Below, in pieces: positions 25,022-34,252 of a DNA stretch of 64,000 bases; positions within the stretch are counted from its first letter, which is position 1; the number at the start of each line of letters is the position of its first letter. Made by a program: the position numbers and the translations under genes. Origin of the DNA: Kallipyga massiliensis ph2 (GTDB lineage Bacteria; Bacillota; Clostridia; Tissierellales; Peptoniphilaceae). A model generated the notes under the pieces. It was not told the origin of the DNA, did no database searches, and saw nothing but the letters and a program-made list of their open reading frames with translations. The stretch spans positions 62,001-126,000 of the forward strand of contig NZ_HE978585.1 of assembly GCF_000311985.1 (NCBI RefSeq), in the 5' to 3' direction.

Positions 25022-26812
25022 TCAGGCCTCCACCAAGCCGTCGACCAATTCTCCAATATAGCGGATGGTATCCTTGAGGGGGTCTTCAGTCCGGATATCG
25101 ACCCCGGCCATCTGAGCCAGTTCAACCGGCTTCTTGGACCCACCCTGGCGGAGGACCTCCAGCCAGTCTTGGACGGCCGGATCCCCTTCCTCCATAATCC
25201 GCCGGGCCACCTCGGTCCCGATGGTGAGGCCAGCGGAATAGGTGTAGGAATAGAGGCCCATGTAGTAGTGGGGCTGACGCATCCAGGTCAGGCAGGAGCC
25301 GTCCATGATCTTGACCTCCGGCCCCCAGAAGTCGGTCAGGACCTTCCGGTAGATCTCGGATAAGCGGTCGGCATCAAAGGCCCCGCCCTCATCGATGATC
25401 CGGTAGACCTCCCGCTGGTATGCGGCCTCCAGGAGGTGGGTGACAAAGTTATGGTAGTAGGTCTGGGATATGATCTGGCCCATGATCTCTTTCTTCACTT
25501 CCTTGTCCTCTCCGGCCTTCTTCAGGAGATAGTTGCCCATGATGATCTCATTGGCCGTCGAAGGAGCTTCCACGAAGTACATGGACAGGTAGGTGTTGAG
25601 GATGTTCTGGTTCTTGTTGGTGAGAATGTCCTGACCCGCGTGGCCCAGCTCATGGGAGAGGGTGATGACCTCGTTGATCTGGCGGTTGAATGAGGTCAAA
25701 ATATAGGGGTGGACATTGTAGGAGGAGGCACAGAAAGCCCCCGTGGACTTCCCTTCATTTTCCGCATAGTCAATCCAGCGGTCCTTGAAGGCCCGGTCCA
25801 GCATGGCCACATAGTCGGGGCCCAGGAGAGAGAGACCGTCCTTGATATACTCCCCGGCCTCCTGGAAGGAAATCTCTTCCGATTCCCCGGATGTGGGTGG
25901 AGCCTTGAGATCGAAGGAGGTCATTTCCTCCAGGCCATAGAGGTCCTTGAGATAGCGGGCATACTTCTGCATGACCGGGGCCAGGTCCCGCATGATGACG
26001 TCAATCTGGCGGTTGTAAAGGTCACGGTCCACATCCTGAAGATCCAAAAGGTAGTCGAAGACCGAGTTATAACCCCGGAGAGAGGCTTCAATTTTATCTC
26101 GCCGAACCTGGGTCAGGTAGGCCGATGCCGTCCCCGACTTGTACTTGTCCAGCTGGTCGTAAAACACCTGGGAAGCCTTCCGACGGAGGGCTGTATTGGC
26201 CGAAGTTTCAAAAGAATTCTCAAAGGCATTGTAGGTCATGTGGACCTCTTCGCCGTCCGCTTCAAAGGCCGGGAATCGGACGTCTCCCTGCTTGATGTCC
26301 GCATACACCTGGTAGGGGGCATCCAAAACAGGGCCCATGGCCGCTAAAATGCCCTCTTCCTTGTCGGACAAGAGGTGGTCCTTCTTCCGGACCATCTTAT
26401 CCAGATAGTTGGCATAGGAAGGATCCTTTGTCCCCGCCTCCTCCAGGACTTCCTTGGACAAGGCCGCCAGGTCCGGCTCCAGGAAAGACAAGTCCTGTTC
26501 CAGGCCCGCCATGAGGTCGGTAAAGCGCTGGGACCGGGCCATATGGAGCGGGTTCCGGGTATCCGCCTCCTCATGGAGGGAAACATAATTGCTTAAATCA
26601 TCCAGGTCCATGAGGAGGGCCTCATAGGCCTTGAGGGCTTCCACCACATCTCCGGCCGCTTTGATTTTTCCCCGGTAGTCTTCCCGGAAGGTCTTGGCCC
26701 GATCCAGGGTCTTTTTCAGGGTCGCCTCATATTCCTCTTCCGTGGGGAAAATATCTTTCAAATTCCAAGTCTCTTCAATGGGGACCTGGTCCCGCTTCAA
26801 TGCTTTCGCCAT
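25022..26812 (-). CDS. pepF: Oligoendopeptidase F (M3B)
   Basis: A 596-residue zinc peptidase of family M3. The active site LSHELGHAGQ near residue 387 gives the H-E-x-x-H zinc motif, with the downstream E in FVEAPSTANE. The N-terminal WNLKDIFPTEEEYE is also typical of PepF. It cleaves peptides of about 7-17 residues in the cytoplasm, probably for amino-acid use. It is divergent from a second peptidase gene, ampS, across 145 bp. Confidence 0.95.
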   Translation of the reverse strand: MAKALKRDQVPIEETWNLKDIFPTEEEYEATLKKTLDRAKTFREDYRGKIKAAGDVVEALKAYEALLMDLDDLSNYVSLHEEADTRNPLHMARSQRFTDLMAGLEQDLSFLEPDLAALSKEVLEEAGTKDPSYANYLDKMVRKKDHLLSDKEEGILAAMGPVLDAPYQVYADIKQGDVRFPAFEADGEEVHMTYNAFENSFETSANTALRRKASQVFYDQLDKYKSGTASAYLTQVRRDKIEASLRGYNSVFDYLLDLQDVDRDLYNRQIDVIMRDLAPVMQKYARYLKDLYGLEEMTSFDLKAPPTSGESEEISFQEAGEYIKDGLSLLGPDYVAMLDRAFKDRWIDYAENEGKSTGAFCASSYNVHPYILTSFNRQINEVITLSHELGHAGQDILTNKNQNILNTYLSMYFVEAPSTANEIIMGNYLLKKAGEDKEVKKEIMGQIISQTYYHNFVTHLLEAAYQREVYRIIDEGGAFDADRLSEIYRKVLTDFWGPEVKIMDGSCLTWMRQPHYYMGLYSYTYSAGLTIGTEVARRIMEEGDPAVQDWLEVLRQGGSKKPVELAQMAGVDIRTEDPLKDTIRYIGELVDGLVEA

Positions 26813-26957
26813 GGCTCATCCTTTCTTTGGTACAATAGACTGTGTCACTTCTTTGGGAAGTGCTGATCGCCGGCTGATTGGCCAAGGGTCTATCCCTTGT
26901 GCCCGGCCTGTCTCTTTTTTCCATTATACCATTGCTCAAAATAGAAAAGAGGTTGTT

Positions 26958-28202
26958 ATGGACCAACATCCTGTTGACCAGCGTTTGATCGACTACGCCC
27001 GCCTTGTGGTGGAGGTCGGTGTCAATGTACAAAAAGGGGAACCCGTTGTTATCACCGCCCCTGTCCAAGCTGCGGACTTTGTCCGCCTCCTTGCCCGCTT
27101 TGCCTATGAAAGAGAGGCCAGCGAGGTTGTTGTCGATTGGCGGGACCAGGAAATCACCAAGATGACCTATGACCATGCCCCCATGGAGGTCCTGAAGACT
27201 GTTCCCGACTTCCTTTACGACAAGGATGAATACTACTACAAGCGGGGAGCCAACATGATCTCCGTTGCCTCCAGCGATCCCGACGCCTTTGCCCAAACGG
27301 ATCCGGAAAGACTGGCCGCCGCCTCCCGGGCCTTCAACAAGAAGATGAAGCCCCTGGACCACTACACCATGAATGACGAAGTGGCCTGGTGCGTGGCTGC
27401 CTACCCCAACGTCAAGTGGGCCCGGAAGGTCTTCCCTAAGGCCCAATCCGACGATGAGGCCTATGCCCTCCTCATGGAGGCCATCCTCAAGATGTCCCGG
27501 ATGGAGGACGCCGACCCCGTCCAGGCCTGGAAGGACCATATCGCCCGCCTCTCCGCCCGGGCAAAAATCCTCAACGACTACCAGTTTGACAAAGTCCACT
27601 ACCGGTCCGAAAACGGAACCGACCTCACGGTCCACCTCCCCCAGGGCCACATCTGGATGGCCGCCTCATCCCTGGATGACAAGGGCAATGAGTTCGTCCC
27701 CAACATCCCCACTGAGGAAATCTTCTCCCTCCCCCATGCGGACAAGGTGGACGGAATCCTCGTCGCCTCCAAGCCCCTGGTCTACCATGGCCAGGTCATC
27801 AACCATTTCTCCTTTACCTTCAAAGACGGCGCAGTGACCGACTTCCAGGCCGAACAAGGACAAGAAGTCCTCAAGAACCTCCTCGATGAGGATGAAGGCT
27901 CCCGCCGGCTCGGCGAGATCGCCCTGGTCCCCTACGCCTCCCCCATCTCCGAATCCGGCATCCTCTTCTACAACACCCTATTCGATGAGAATGCCTCCTG
28001 CCACTTCGCCCTCGGCGCATGCTACCCCACCTGCCTCGAAGGCGGTGCCGACCTGACCTCCGACCAAGTCCGAGCCCAAGGCGGCAACGACTCCGCCGTC
28101 CATGTTGACTTCATGGTCGGCACCAAGGACCTCTCCATCATCGGCACCACCAAAGACGGCCAAGAAGTCGCTATTTTTAAGGAAGGCAACTTCTGCTTCT
28201 AA
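26958..28202 (+). CDS. M29-family aminopeptidase (AmpS/PepS-like)
   Basis: About 414 residues of the M29 metallo-aminopeptidase family. The N-terminal GEPVVITAP stretch, the ADDxR-type segment E-N-G-T-D-L-T-V, NIPTEEIF and the C-terminal VHVDFMVGTKDLSI contain conserved metal ligands (E, H, D). It removes N-terminal amino acids from short peptides. Start ATG 26958 with AAAGAGG upstream; a longer frame to 26694 would overlap pepF. With pepF divergently oriented, the region looks like a peptide-use cluster. Confidence 0.9.
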   Translation: MDQHPVDQRLIDYARLVVEVGVNVQKGEPVVITAPVQAADFVRLLARFAYEREASEVVVDWRDQEITKMTYDHAPMEVLKTVPDFLYDKDEYYYKRGANMISVASSDPDAFAQTDPERLAAASRAFNKKMKPLDHYTMNDEVAWCVAAYPNVKWARKVFPKAQSDDEAYALLMEAILKMSRMEDADPVQAWKDHIARLSARAKILNDYQFDKVHYRSENGTDLTVHLPQGHIWMAASSLDDKGNEFVPNIPTEEIFSLPHADKVDGILVASKPLVYHGQVINHFSFTFKDGAVTDFQAEQGQEVLKNLLDEDEGSRRLGEIALVPYASPISESGILFYNTLFDENASCHFALGACYPTCLEGGADLTSDQVRAQGGNDSAVHVDFMVGTKDLSIIGTTKDGQEVAIFKEGNFCF

Positions 28203-28220
28203 GAATTTAAGGCATAGCCT

Positions 28221-28275
28221 AAAAGCCGCCCCCGAAACCGGGATATTTCGTCCAGGTCTCGGGGGCCTTCTCCTT
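28221..28275 (+). terminator. Terminator after the M29 aminopeptidase
   Basis: GCCCCCGA/TCGGGGGC stem enclosing a smaller AACC/GGTC pairing; followed by a CT-rich run. Confidence 0.65.
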
Positions 28276-28321
28276 TCCACAATACTCCAGGCCCCTTCTT
28301 TTCCTCAACTTCTTCTTATGC

Positions 28322-28424
28322 TATAATTATAAACACGAGTTCTCCCTGATTTCGGTGAGGAGATCGACGTTTGCGGGCAGGGCTCCAGCCAAGGGCCAGC
28401 TCGCTTCGCGAAAACAATATTTGG
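28322..28424 (+). ncRNA. Transcribed leader between an extended -10 promoter and tRNA-Arg(CCT)
   Basis: TATAAT at 28322-28327 is preceded by TGC, an extended -10 promoter, though no clear -35 box is seen. The next 97 bp contain a TTCTCC/GGAGA stem around an 11-13 base loop and a GC-rich second part (CGGGCAGGGCTCCAGCC). No riboswitch, SRP or tRNA pattern I know fits. It could be a long 5' leader of the tRNA or a small RNA. Low confidence. Confidence 0.35.
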
Positions 28425-28498
28425 GCAGCATTAGCTCAGATGGATAGAGCGTCCCCCTCCTAAGGGGAAGGCCTGGGGTTCAAATCCTCAATGCTGCG
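28425..28498 (+). tRNA. tRNA-Arg (anticodon CCT)
   Basis: Cloverleaf: acceptor GCAGCAT/ATGCTGC, D stem GCTC/GAGC, anticodon stem TCCCC/GGGGA with loop CTCCTAA, T stem TGGGG/CCTCA with loop TTCAAAT, discriminator G. CCA is not encoded. Reads AGG codons. Confidence 0.95.
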
Positions 28499-28502
28499 TT
28501 TG

Positions 28503-28529
28503 AAGAGCTGCGACTTGCGGCTCTTTTTT
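28503..28529 (+). terminator. Terminator after tRNA-Arg(CCT)
   Basis: AAGAGCTGC/GCGGCTCTT stem with a GACTT loop and a run of T directly after the tRNA 3' end. Confidence 0.8.
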
Positions 28530-28626
28530 ATTCATCAAAATACGCAATTCCCCCAAAAAGCGAGCACAAAGGCTACAAAAGTTTCGGGTATTCTTGCATA
28601 GAACAAAAAAAACATTGGAGGTTCCT

Positions 28627-29205
28627 ATGAAAAAACTACTCTTACCAACCGCTTGTCTCTTGCTATCCTTCTCTCTCGTGGCTTGCCAGCCCCAGACCAA
28701 TGGCCCCACTCCGGAAAAGCCGGGAACATCATCCGAGGCTTCCTCATCAGAGTCCGCATCATCAGAAGCTCCTTCCCCAAAGCCCCAGAATGGTGAAAAG
28801 CTGGCCGACCTGATCGGCAAGATCGTCGAGGGGGCGGAACTCCCTCCGGCGGATGTCCTCGATTTTGATGCCAAGAACTTTGAGGATTACTCCTTCATTC
28901 CCTGGCGGGATGGGATTGAGGCAGCGGGCTCTGAAGGATCAACCTCATCCGCAGCCCACTCCCTGGTTCTGGTCCGGTCCAAAGAAGGAAAGGCGGAAGA
29001 CCTGGCCAAAGAGATGGCCGACAAGGTGGATGCCCAGAAGTGGATCTGCGTCCAGCCTGAGGTGGCTAAGGTCCTCTACACCAAGGACTATGCCCTGATG
29101 GCCATGACCTTCGAAAAGACCTATGAAAAGGTGAAGGAAAATTTCCAGAAGATGGTGGGTGACGAAGCTGTCCAGGAATTGGACATCAAGTCCCTGGCCA
29201 AATAG
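28627..29205 (+). CDS. Lipoprotein of unknown function
   Basis: A 192-residue lipoprotein. The signal MKKLLLPTACLLLSFSLVAC ends at the lipobox Cys at residue 20. A Ser/Pro/Glu linker (about residues 25-60) precedes a soluble domain of about 130 residues with SLVLVRSKEGKAEDLAKEM and YALMAMTF. The domain resembles small DUF4358-type secreted domains of Clostridia, but I am not sure. TTGGAGGTTCCT upstream supports ATG 28627. The acyltransferase gene follows after 23 bp, so they are probably co-transcribed. Confidence 0.8.
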   Translation: MKKLLLPTACLLLSFSLVACQPQTNGPTPEKPGTSSEASSSESASSEAPSPKPQNGEKLADLIGKIVEGAELPPADVLDFDAKNFEDYSFIPWRDGIEAAGSEGSTSSAAHSLVLVRSKEGKAEDLAKEMADKVDAQKWICVQPEVAKVLYTKDYALMAMTFEKTYEKVKENFQKMVGDEAVQELDIKSLAK

Positions 29206-29228
29206 GCTCTATCCCTGTGGTGTGACCC

Positions 29229-30185
29229 ATGACCCTGAAAAAGACAAAGCCCGCCCTCATGGCCCTGGCCGGCCTGGCCGTCTTGGCCTACCACCTCCTC
29301 CCCTGGCCCAGGGGAGGAGGCTTTCCGGATGAGCTGATCCGCTACCTCCTCCTGACGGCCTATATCGGCGTCGATATTTTCTTCTTCATGGCGGGCTATA
29401 TGGCCTACTTTTCCAAGACCAACCCCTACCCTGCCTATGTTCGCCGTAAATGGGCCCGGATTTATCTCCCTTTCTTTTTCTTCTGCCTCCTGGCCCTCCT
29501 GATGGACAAGCTGGATTCCGGACGCTTTCTCCGGGCCCTGGTTGGCCTCGACTTCGTCGACCGGGGTGGCGGATCCTTTCTCTGGTTCCTGCCTGCCCTT
29601 CTCCTGGTCTACCTGATCCTTCCCCTTTATATCGGGTTGATCCGGAAGCGGGGGAAATATCCCGCCCTCCTCATGGCCATGGCCACCTGGTCTTTGGTCA
29701 TGGTGGTCCTGAACCGCCTCTTCGGAGACCTCCGGGTCAACATCCTTCTCTGTCGCCTCCCCCTGATTTTTATCGGGGGCTTCCTGGCGACTTTTGAAGG
29801 AAGCTGGGACAAAAAGAAACAGGTCCTCATGGGCCTGGGCCTTCTCCTTCCCGGCCTCTGGCTCACCTGGACCTGGGGTTCCTTTGCAAAACCCGATTTC
29901 CCCATCAAGGATGTTTTCTACATCCTGGCCATCCCCCACACCCTGGGCCTGGTCCTCCTGCTTGACCTGGCCTTCCGGTCCAAAGTCCCGGCCCCCCTGG
30001 CCTGGGTGGGCGGCCTGACCCTGGAGCTCTATGCCTGGCAGATGATGGTGGGACCCGACCTGGTGACTTTCTTCACTAGCTGGACGGGGAGCGGCTATCT
30101 AGCCTTCCTCCTCTCCTCAGCCCTTATTTTCGCCCTCTCCTGGCTCAGCCAAAGGGCACAAAAAAGAATCCTATCTCGCCCATAA
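29229..30185 (+). CDS. Acyltransferase 3 family membrane protein
   Basis: A 318-residue polytopic membrane protein with about ten hydrophobic segments. The early segment has LAGLAVLAYHLLPWPRGGG, and YIGVDIFFFMAGYMAYFSK is the F-F-x-L-S-G-x-like motif of family 3 acyltransferases, with WARIYLPFF following. Members O-acetylate wall polymers, peptidoglycan or exopolysaccharides. The catalytic His is placed in the first loop (AYHLLPW). The target polymer is unknown. Likely co-transcribed with the upstream lipoprotein. Confidence 0.82.
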   Translation: MTLKKTKPALMALAGLAVLAYHLLPWPRGGGFPDELIRYLLLTAYIGVDIFFFMAGYMAYFSKTNPYPAYVRRKWARIYLPFFFFCLLALLMDKLDSGRFLRALVGLDFVDRGGGSFLWFLPALLLVYLILPLYIGLIRKRGKYPALLMAMATWSLVMVVLNRLFGDLRVNILLCRLPLIFIGGFLATFEGSWDKKKQVLMGLGLLLPGLWLTWTWGSFAKPDFPIKDVFYILAIPHTLGLVLLLDLAFRSKVPAPLAWVGGLTLELYAWQMMVGPDLVTFFTSWTGSGYLAFLLSSALIFALSWLSQRAQKRILSRP

Positions 30186-30222
30186 AAAAAGGTGGAAGCG
30201 GAAAACCGCTCCCACCTTTTTT
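30184..30222. terminator. Terminator after the acyltransferase, bidirectional
   Basis: AAAAAAGGTGGAAGCGG pairs with CCGCTCCCACCTTTTTT around AAAA. It lies between convergent genes. Confidence 0.9.
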
Positions 30223-30241
30223 GTTTACCCTTGACCGAGGT

Positions 30242-31339
30242 CTAGTAGCTCCAGGGATTATACATGTCCTGTAAGCCCCCCATGGCCGATGAGGCGACCA
30301 TAAAGGCGAAGATCATGGCCACGAGGGCGACAAAGATGCCGATAAAGAGGGTGGCCACCACCAGGGAGTAAATCTGACGGGATTCCTCCAGGTCGGTCAT
30401 GGTCATGTAGGCCTTAAGGATGGTGAAGGAACTGACCAACATGGCAAAGCCCGAGAAAATGGAGCCCAGGACCCCCAGGCGGACGATGTTGAGGAGGAAG
30501 GGGACAGCGGCGCCCAGAACGCCCCAGAAAGCGACAGAGGCCACGACTCCGGTCCATTCATAGAGGGAAATCGGGGAGCCAAAGATCTTGGCGGCGAAGA
30601 AGTAGGCGAAGATGGTTGCCGCATCAAAGAGGATCATGAAGATGAGGAACTTGAAGAAGATGCCGACCGGGTCCACGCCCAGGATTCTCATGGCATTCCC
30701 AAACATGGGGTTGAGGGTGGAACTGGCCATGGCCATGTTGATGGCTGTGAAAAGAGCCAGGAGGACATCCTTGATTAAAAGGATGAAGAGGTTGGACCGG
30801 CGGTATTCCATCTTCCTGAACTCCTGACAAAGCTCATAGGGGTGGGACAGGGTCTTGGTAACCAGGAGCCGGATCTGCTGGCCCAGGATGGATTGGCTGA
30901 ACTGGTTAAATGCGCCGGCAGCGGACAGGGGCTGGCCGCAGCGACCACAATTGGCGGCGCCGGCAGGATTCCGGGCCCCACACTTGGAGCAAAAGACCGC
31001 TTCTTGACGAGGCCTATCCTGGCGGGGACCTTCTTGACGGGAGCCAAACTGGCTATGGTCCTCCCGATGGGGGGCCTCCTGATGGGGCTCCTCCTTGAAG
31101 GGATCAGGGGTCTCTTTGGGGGCAAAGGCCGAGGGAGCCTCCTCAAACTCCTCCTTCAATTTCTCCGCTGTCTGGTCGATGGCCGCCTTGTCTTCCGGCG
31201 ACTTCGTGGACGGAGTGGGGTCGACCGAGGCCGGCTCAACCGGGTCGACTTTTATTGGAGCTGCTTCCACCGGATGTCCACAACGGATGCAAAACTTGGC
31301 ATTTTCGCGGAGCTCTGCCCCGCAATTCTTACACAGCAT
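30242..31339 (-). CDS. Membrane protein with two zinc ribbons and a Yip1-like region
   Basis: About 365 residues. The first ribbon is MLCKNCGAELRENAKFCIRCG (two C-x2-C knuckles); a Gln/Arg/Glu/Pro-rich linker of about 90 residues leads to a second ribbon FCSKCGARNPAGAANCGRCG (about residues 118-137). The C-terminal half has about five membrane segments, like Yip1-domain proteins of Firmicutes. Last gene of the envelope operon that starts at 36402. ATG 31339 has AAGGTGGAT upstream. Function unknown; the ribbons may sense or hold zinc or a partner. Confidence 0.72.
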   Translation of the reverse strand: MLCKNCGAELRENAKFCIRCGHPVEAAPIKVDPVEPASVDPTPSTKSPEDKAAIDQTAEKLKEEFEEAPSAFAPKETPDPFKEEPHQEAPHREDHSQFGSRQEGPRQDRPRQEAVFCSKCGARNPAGAANCGRCGQPLSAAGAFNQFSQSILGQQIRLLVTKTLSHPYELCQEFRKMEYRRSNLFILLIKDVLLALFTAINMAMASSTLNPMFGNAMRILGVDPVGIFFKFLIFMILFDAATIFAYFFAAKIFGSPISLYEWTGVVASVAFWGVLGAAVPFLLNIVRLGVLGSIFSGFAMLVSSFTILKAYMTMTDLEESRQIYSLVVATLFIGIFVALVAMIFAFMVASSAMGGLQDMYNPWSY

Positions 31340-31416
31340 ATCCACCTTCTTTCTGGCCTGCGGCCTTTATAGCAATGAGCAAATATTTTTCCCTCTTACC
31401 TCGCACAATGAGGAGT

Positions 31417-32676
31417 TCAGCGAACATATTCCAGGGGAACAGCCAGGCCCAGGTTAGCCTGTTTGATGACCCCATTTTCTTCCTCATAATGGATGACCAG
31501 GTCCCTTTGTCCCCGGGTCTCTCGGATGTCCAGCTTATTCTCTTCGGGGATGGTGTAATAATGAACCCGATAGTCCATGGAAAGATAGACCGCCTTCTCT
31601 TCCTTGTCCAGGTGGGCCTCCATGGACCGGACTTCAAAGGATTGGATGAAAGGCAGCATCTCATAATTGGCAAAGGCTTCTTCGTAACTTTTCTTGACCT
31701 CATCGACCTGATCCTCCGCAAAAAGAGACCGAATGGAGGAGAAAGAGCCTTGTTCAATGAAGGTTTTGGCGATTTTCTCGGTGTTTTCCCGGATGGTCTC
31801 CAAGATGGTCTCGCCATCCGAACTGTCGTCGCCGGAATCCCAGCCCATGAGGATGGTCTTGTTGTCCCGGTCCACATAATAATTGGCTTGGATGGACCGG
31901 TTATCCTTAGCAATTTCCAGGCTATGAACCCCGGTGAAGGCCTGAGGGATCAGGTAGGAAATATTATCCCCCTCCTTCCGGGCTCCTTCATGAGGCGGCT
32001 CTTCCCCGTCCAGACGGACAGAAACGCCTTCCGGAACGATGACCTCCAGGTCCTCCACAACAAAGAGGTCAGAGGAGACCTTCCAGGGGTTATCCAGGAA
32101 AAAGGTTGAGGGATCCTTGACCATAGACAGGGTGACCTCATGGTCCCCCTCCAGGTCCTTGGCGGTATAGGAAATGGGGATGTCCACCTGATCCGCCTTC
32201 ACGCCGGCCCCCTCTTCCTTGGCACCCGCTATACGGTAGGAGGTCACCTGGTCGAAGCCCCAGCTATGCCAAGCCTTCCGGAGATTCTCCGTCCGGGTAA
32301 AGGGACTATCCTTGACATCCATATGGCGGAGGGCTTCCTCCAAATTTCCGTTGGTCAAGGCGACAAAGGTCTTTTCCGCCGCCAGGCGGGGGGAGCGGTT
32401 TTGACCCAGGTTGAGGAAGAGGATGACCAGAAGAATGGCTAGGACCACCCCCTCTAAAACCAGAGAAATACCGAGAATGGACCGCTTTTTCTCTACAGCG
32501 GATTTGGGTTCCGGAGAAAAATCCCCGGTCCAAACGGGCTCATCAGCCCGGTCAAAAGGCCCTTCTTCCCAGACCATTTCTTCCGTGAAATCGGTCAAGT
32601 TGCGGAGGTCCTCGCCACATGAGGCGCAAAATAAAGCATGGTCAGGATTCTCTTTGCCACAGTTGGGACAATACAT
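31417..32676 (-). CDS. Zinc-ribbon membrane-anchored protein, TcaA-like
   Basis: 419 residues. An N-terminal ribbon MYCPNCGKENPDHALFCASCG is followed by an acidic stretch, one membrane segment (ILGISLVLEGVVLAILLVILFL, about 67-88) and an extracellular part with two to three repeated domains. That layout matches TcaA and its relatives, staphylococcal proteins linked to teicoplanin sensitivity and lipid II-targeting stress. The extracellular part ends in DLVIHYEEENGVIKQANLG, an NTF2-like domain. In operon with the zinc-ribbon Yip1-like protein, the YARHG protein and wall enzymes, which supports a wall role. Confidence 0.72.
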   Translation of the reverse strand: MYCPNCGKENPDHALFCASCGEDLRNLTDFTEEMVWEEGPFDRADEPVWTGDFSPEPKSAVEKKRSILGISLVLEGVVLAILLVILFLNLGQNRSPRLAAEKTFVALTNGNLEEALRHMDVKDSPFTRTENLRKAWHSWGFDQVTSYRIAGAKEEGAGVKADQVDIPISYTAKDLEGDHEVTLSMVKDPSTFFLDNPWKVSSDLFVVEDLEVIVPEGVSVRLDGEEPPHEGARKEGDNISYLIPQAFTGVHSLEIAKDNRSIQANYYVDRDNKTILMGWDSGDDSSDGETILETIRENTEKIAKTFIEQGSFSSIRSLFAEDQVDEVKKSYEEAFANYEMLPFIQSFEVRSMEAHLDKEEKAVYLSMDYRVHYYTIPEENKLDIRETRGQRDLVIHYEEENGVIKQANLGLAVPLEYVR

Positions 32677-32688
32677 AGGGACCTCCTT

Positions 32689-33330
32689 CTACCGGTAGTT
32701 CTTGACGATGAAGTCAATGTTCTTCTTTTCCAAGTCGCTCAACCGGGCCATGACCTTGTCCATGTCTTCCTCATAGTCATCCCGCCCCTGATACCAATCT
32801 TTATCCAGGAAATAATCCCGGATTTCCTTGTTCTTAAACCAGTAGCCATGGCGGGCGAGGATCTCGTTGATGATCATTTGAGGGACATTGGAGGAAGCGG
32901 GGATGAAGCCCTCGAAGCGGTCCACCGCCCCATCGACGTCCTCGGTCGTGATCAATCGGTCATCGGAATCCGGGAGGATTTCTTCCTCCCACTCTTCTTC
33001 CTCAGTATCGAATTGGCCGATGATCTTCTCCATATATTTCTTGGTCCGAACCTCATTCTCCACAGTAAAGCCCTGGAGCCGGTTACTTTCTCTCGGCTCC
33101 TCTTCCCTTTCCTGGGCCAGGGGATCCTGCCCATTAGCATAAGCATAGGAGCCGAAGTGATCAATGCCCATGTCGGCCTTATCCACCGGGTTCAGCTTGG
33201 GAACAGAAGCTTGGTTGAAAATTTTATAGAGGCCGAAGAAGGCCAGGCAAATCAACAAAAGGAAGAGAACATTGAAAAAGATCAAGGCCCCTTTTCCGGT
33301 CTTTGTCTTCTCCTGATCCAGCTTATTCAT
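32689..33330 (-). CDS. Membrane-anchored YARHG-domain protein
   Basis: 213 residues. One membrane segment (ALIFFNVLFLLLICLAFFGLY, about residues 15-35) precedes a polar region and a C-terminal YARHG domain with INEILARHGYWFKNKEIRDYF, named for the Y/A-R-H-G pattern. YARHG domains are extracellular and of unknown role; they often accompany wall-linked or peptidase proteins. ATG 33330 has GGAGGATAAGG upstream and overlaps the amidase stop by 8 bp, so the two are translationally coupled; an open frame back to 33477 is an artefact of that overlap. Confidence 0.82.
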   Translation of the reverse strand: MNKLDQEKTKTGKGALIFFNVLFLLLICLAFFGLYKIFNQASVPKLNPVDKADMGIDHFGSYAYANGQDPLAQEREEEPRESNRLQGFTVENEVRTKKYMEKIIGQFDTEEEEWEEEILPDSDDRLITTEDVDGAVDRFEGFIPASSNVPQMIINEILARHGYWFKNKEIRDYFLDKDWYQGRDDYEEDMDKVMARLSDLEKKNIDFIVKNYR

Positions 33331-34234
33331 CCTTATCCTCCTTTTCTTTTCGGGCATCCGTCCCTTCTCCAAAATAGGCATCCAGGCCGTTGGCCAGGCT
33401 TTGAACCATTTTTTCTCGAAATTCGTGATCCTGCAACAAGAGGTCTTCCTCGGGATTGGACAAAAAGCCCATCTCAAAAAGGACGGCCGGACTTTCTGCC
33501 CAATTGAGCCCGGTCATGGTGTCCGTGGTCCAGGATTTCCTGGCCACCAGTCCGGTCGCCCGGGTGTATTCCCGGACCAGGGCCTGGCCCAGTTGTTGGG
33601 AGGCCCGGTAATTTTCCGGATGGTAGGGGTTATCCGGCGAGATGGTCACCGCCATGGCCCCCTTGGCCCTAGGATTGTCCGACCCGTCGCAGTGGAGGCG
33701 GAGGAAGGCATCCGCTCCGGCCTCATTGGCCATTTGAGCACGCTCCACATTTCCGACCAGGACATCCTGGCTTTCTCGGGTCATGAGGACCCGGTAGCCC
33801 CGCTTCTCCAGCTCATCCCGAAGGAGGAGGGCGACGTCCAAATTGACCTCATACTCCCCCACTCCGGACCGAATGCCGGCAGAACCCAGGCTGGCCATCC
33901 TCTTCATCTCCTTGGACCCCGGGCCAATGGGCTCTCCTTTTGTGGAGGCATGAGCCGAGTGGCCGGGATCCAGACAGACCAGGAACTCCCGGCGAAAGTT
34001 CTCCCCTTCTTTTTCCCCCGGGAGAGATTCCCCGGGATCCTCTTCTTCCCCGCCATCAGGCTTGGGAAAGAGGGGAGAAGATGAGGGGAGGGGAACTTCT
34101 CCGGAGGGCCGGTCCTCATCCCCCGACAGTACAGTCTGACCGGTAACCGGGTCATTGGCCTTTCTGCAGGCGGTAAAGAGAAGGAGGCCAATGAGGAGGA
34201 AAAGGACGAGTTTTCGGGATGGCTGACGAATCAT
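33323..34234 (-). CDS. N-acetylmuramoyl-L-alanine amidase, lipoprotein form
   Basis: A 303-residue wall hydrolase that cleaves the amide bond between MurNAc and L-Ala. The lipobox (LLLFTAC, Cys near residue 23) makes it membrane-anchored outside the cell. Amidase_3 ligands: CLDPGHSAH (first His), GEYEVNLD (Glu), LRLHCDGSDN (second His), and the catalytic Glu in AVLFEMGFLSN. A Pro/Glu-rich linker joins anchor and domain. It sits in the operon between DacF and the YARHG protein. Confidence 0.92.
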   Translation of the reverse strand: MIRQPSRKLVLFLLIGLLLFTACRKANDPVTGQTVLSGDEDRPSGEVPLPSSSPLFPKPDGGEEEDPGESLPGEKEGENFRREFLVCLDPGHSAHASTKGEPIGPGSKEMKRMASLGSAGIRSGVGEYEVNLDVALLLRDELEKRGYRVLMTRESQDVLVGNVERAQMANEAGADAFLRLHCDGSDNPRAKGAMAVTISPDNPYHPENYRASQQLGQALVREYTRATGLVARKSWTTDTMTGLNWAESPAVLFEMGFLSNPEEDLLLQDHEFREKMVQSLANGLDAYFGEGTDARKEKEDKDE

Positions 34235-34252
34235 GGAACCTCCCTGAATCAG

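Noticed and set aside
28334-28424. Signal recognition particle RNA or a known riboswitch upstream of tRNA-Arg
   Set aside because: The SRP core (GGTCAGG...GGAAGCAGCC) is absent and no conserved riboswitch motif was seen.
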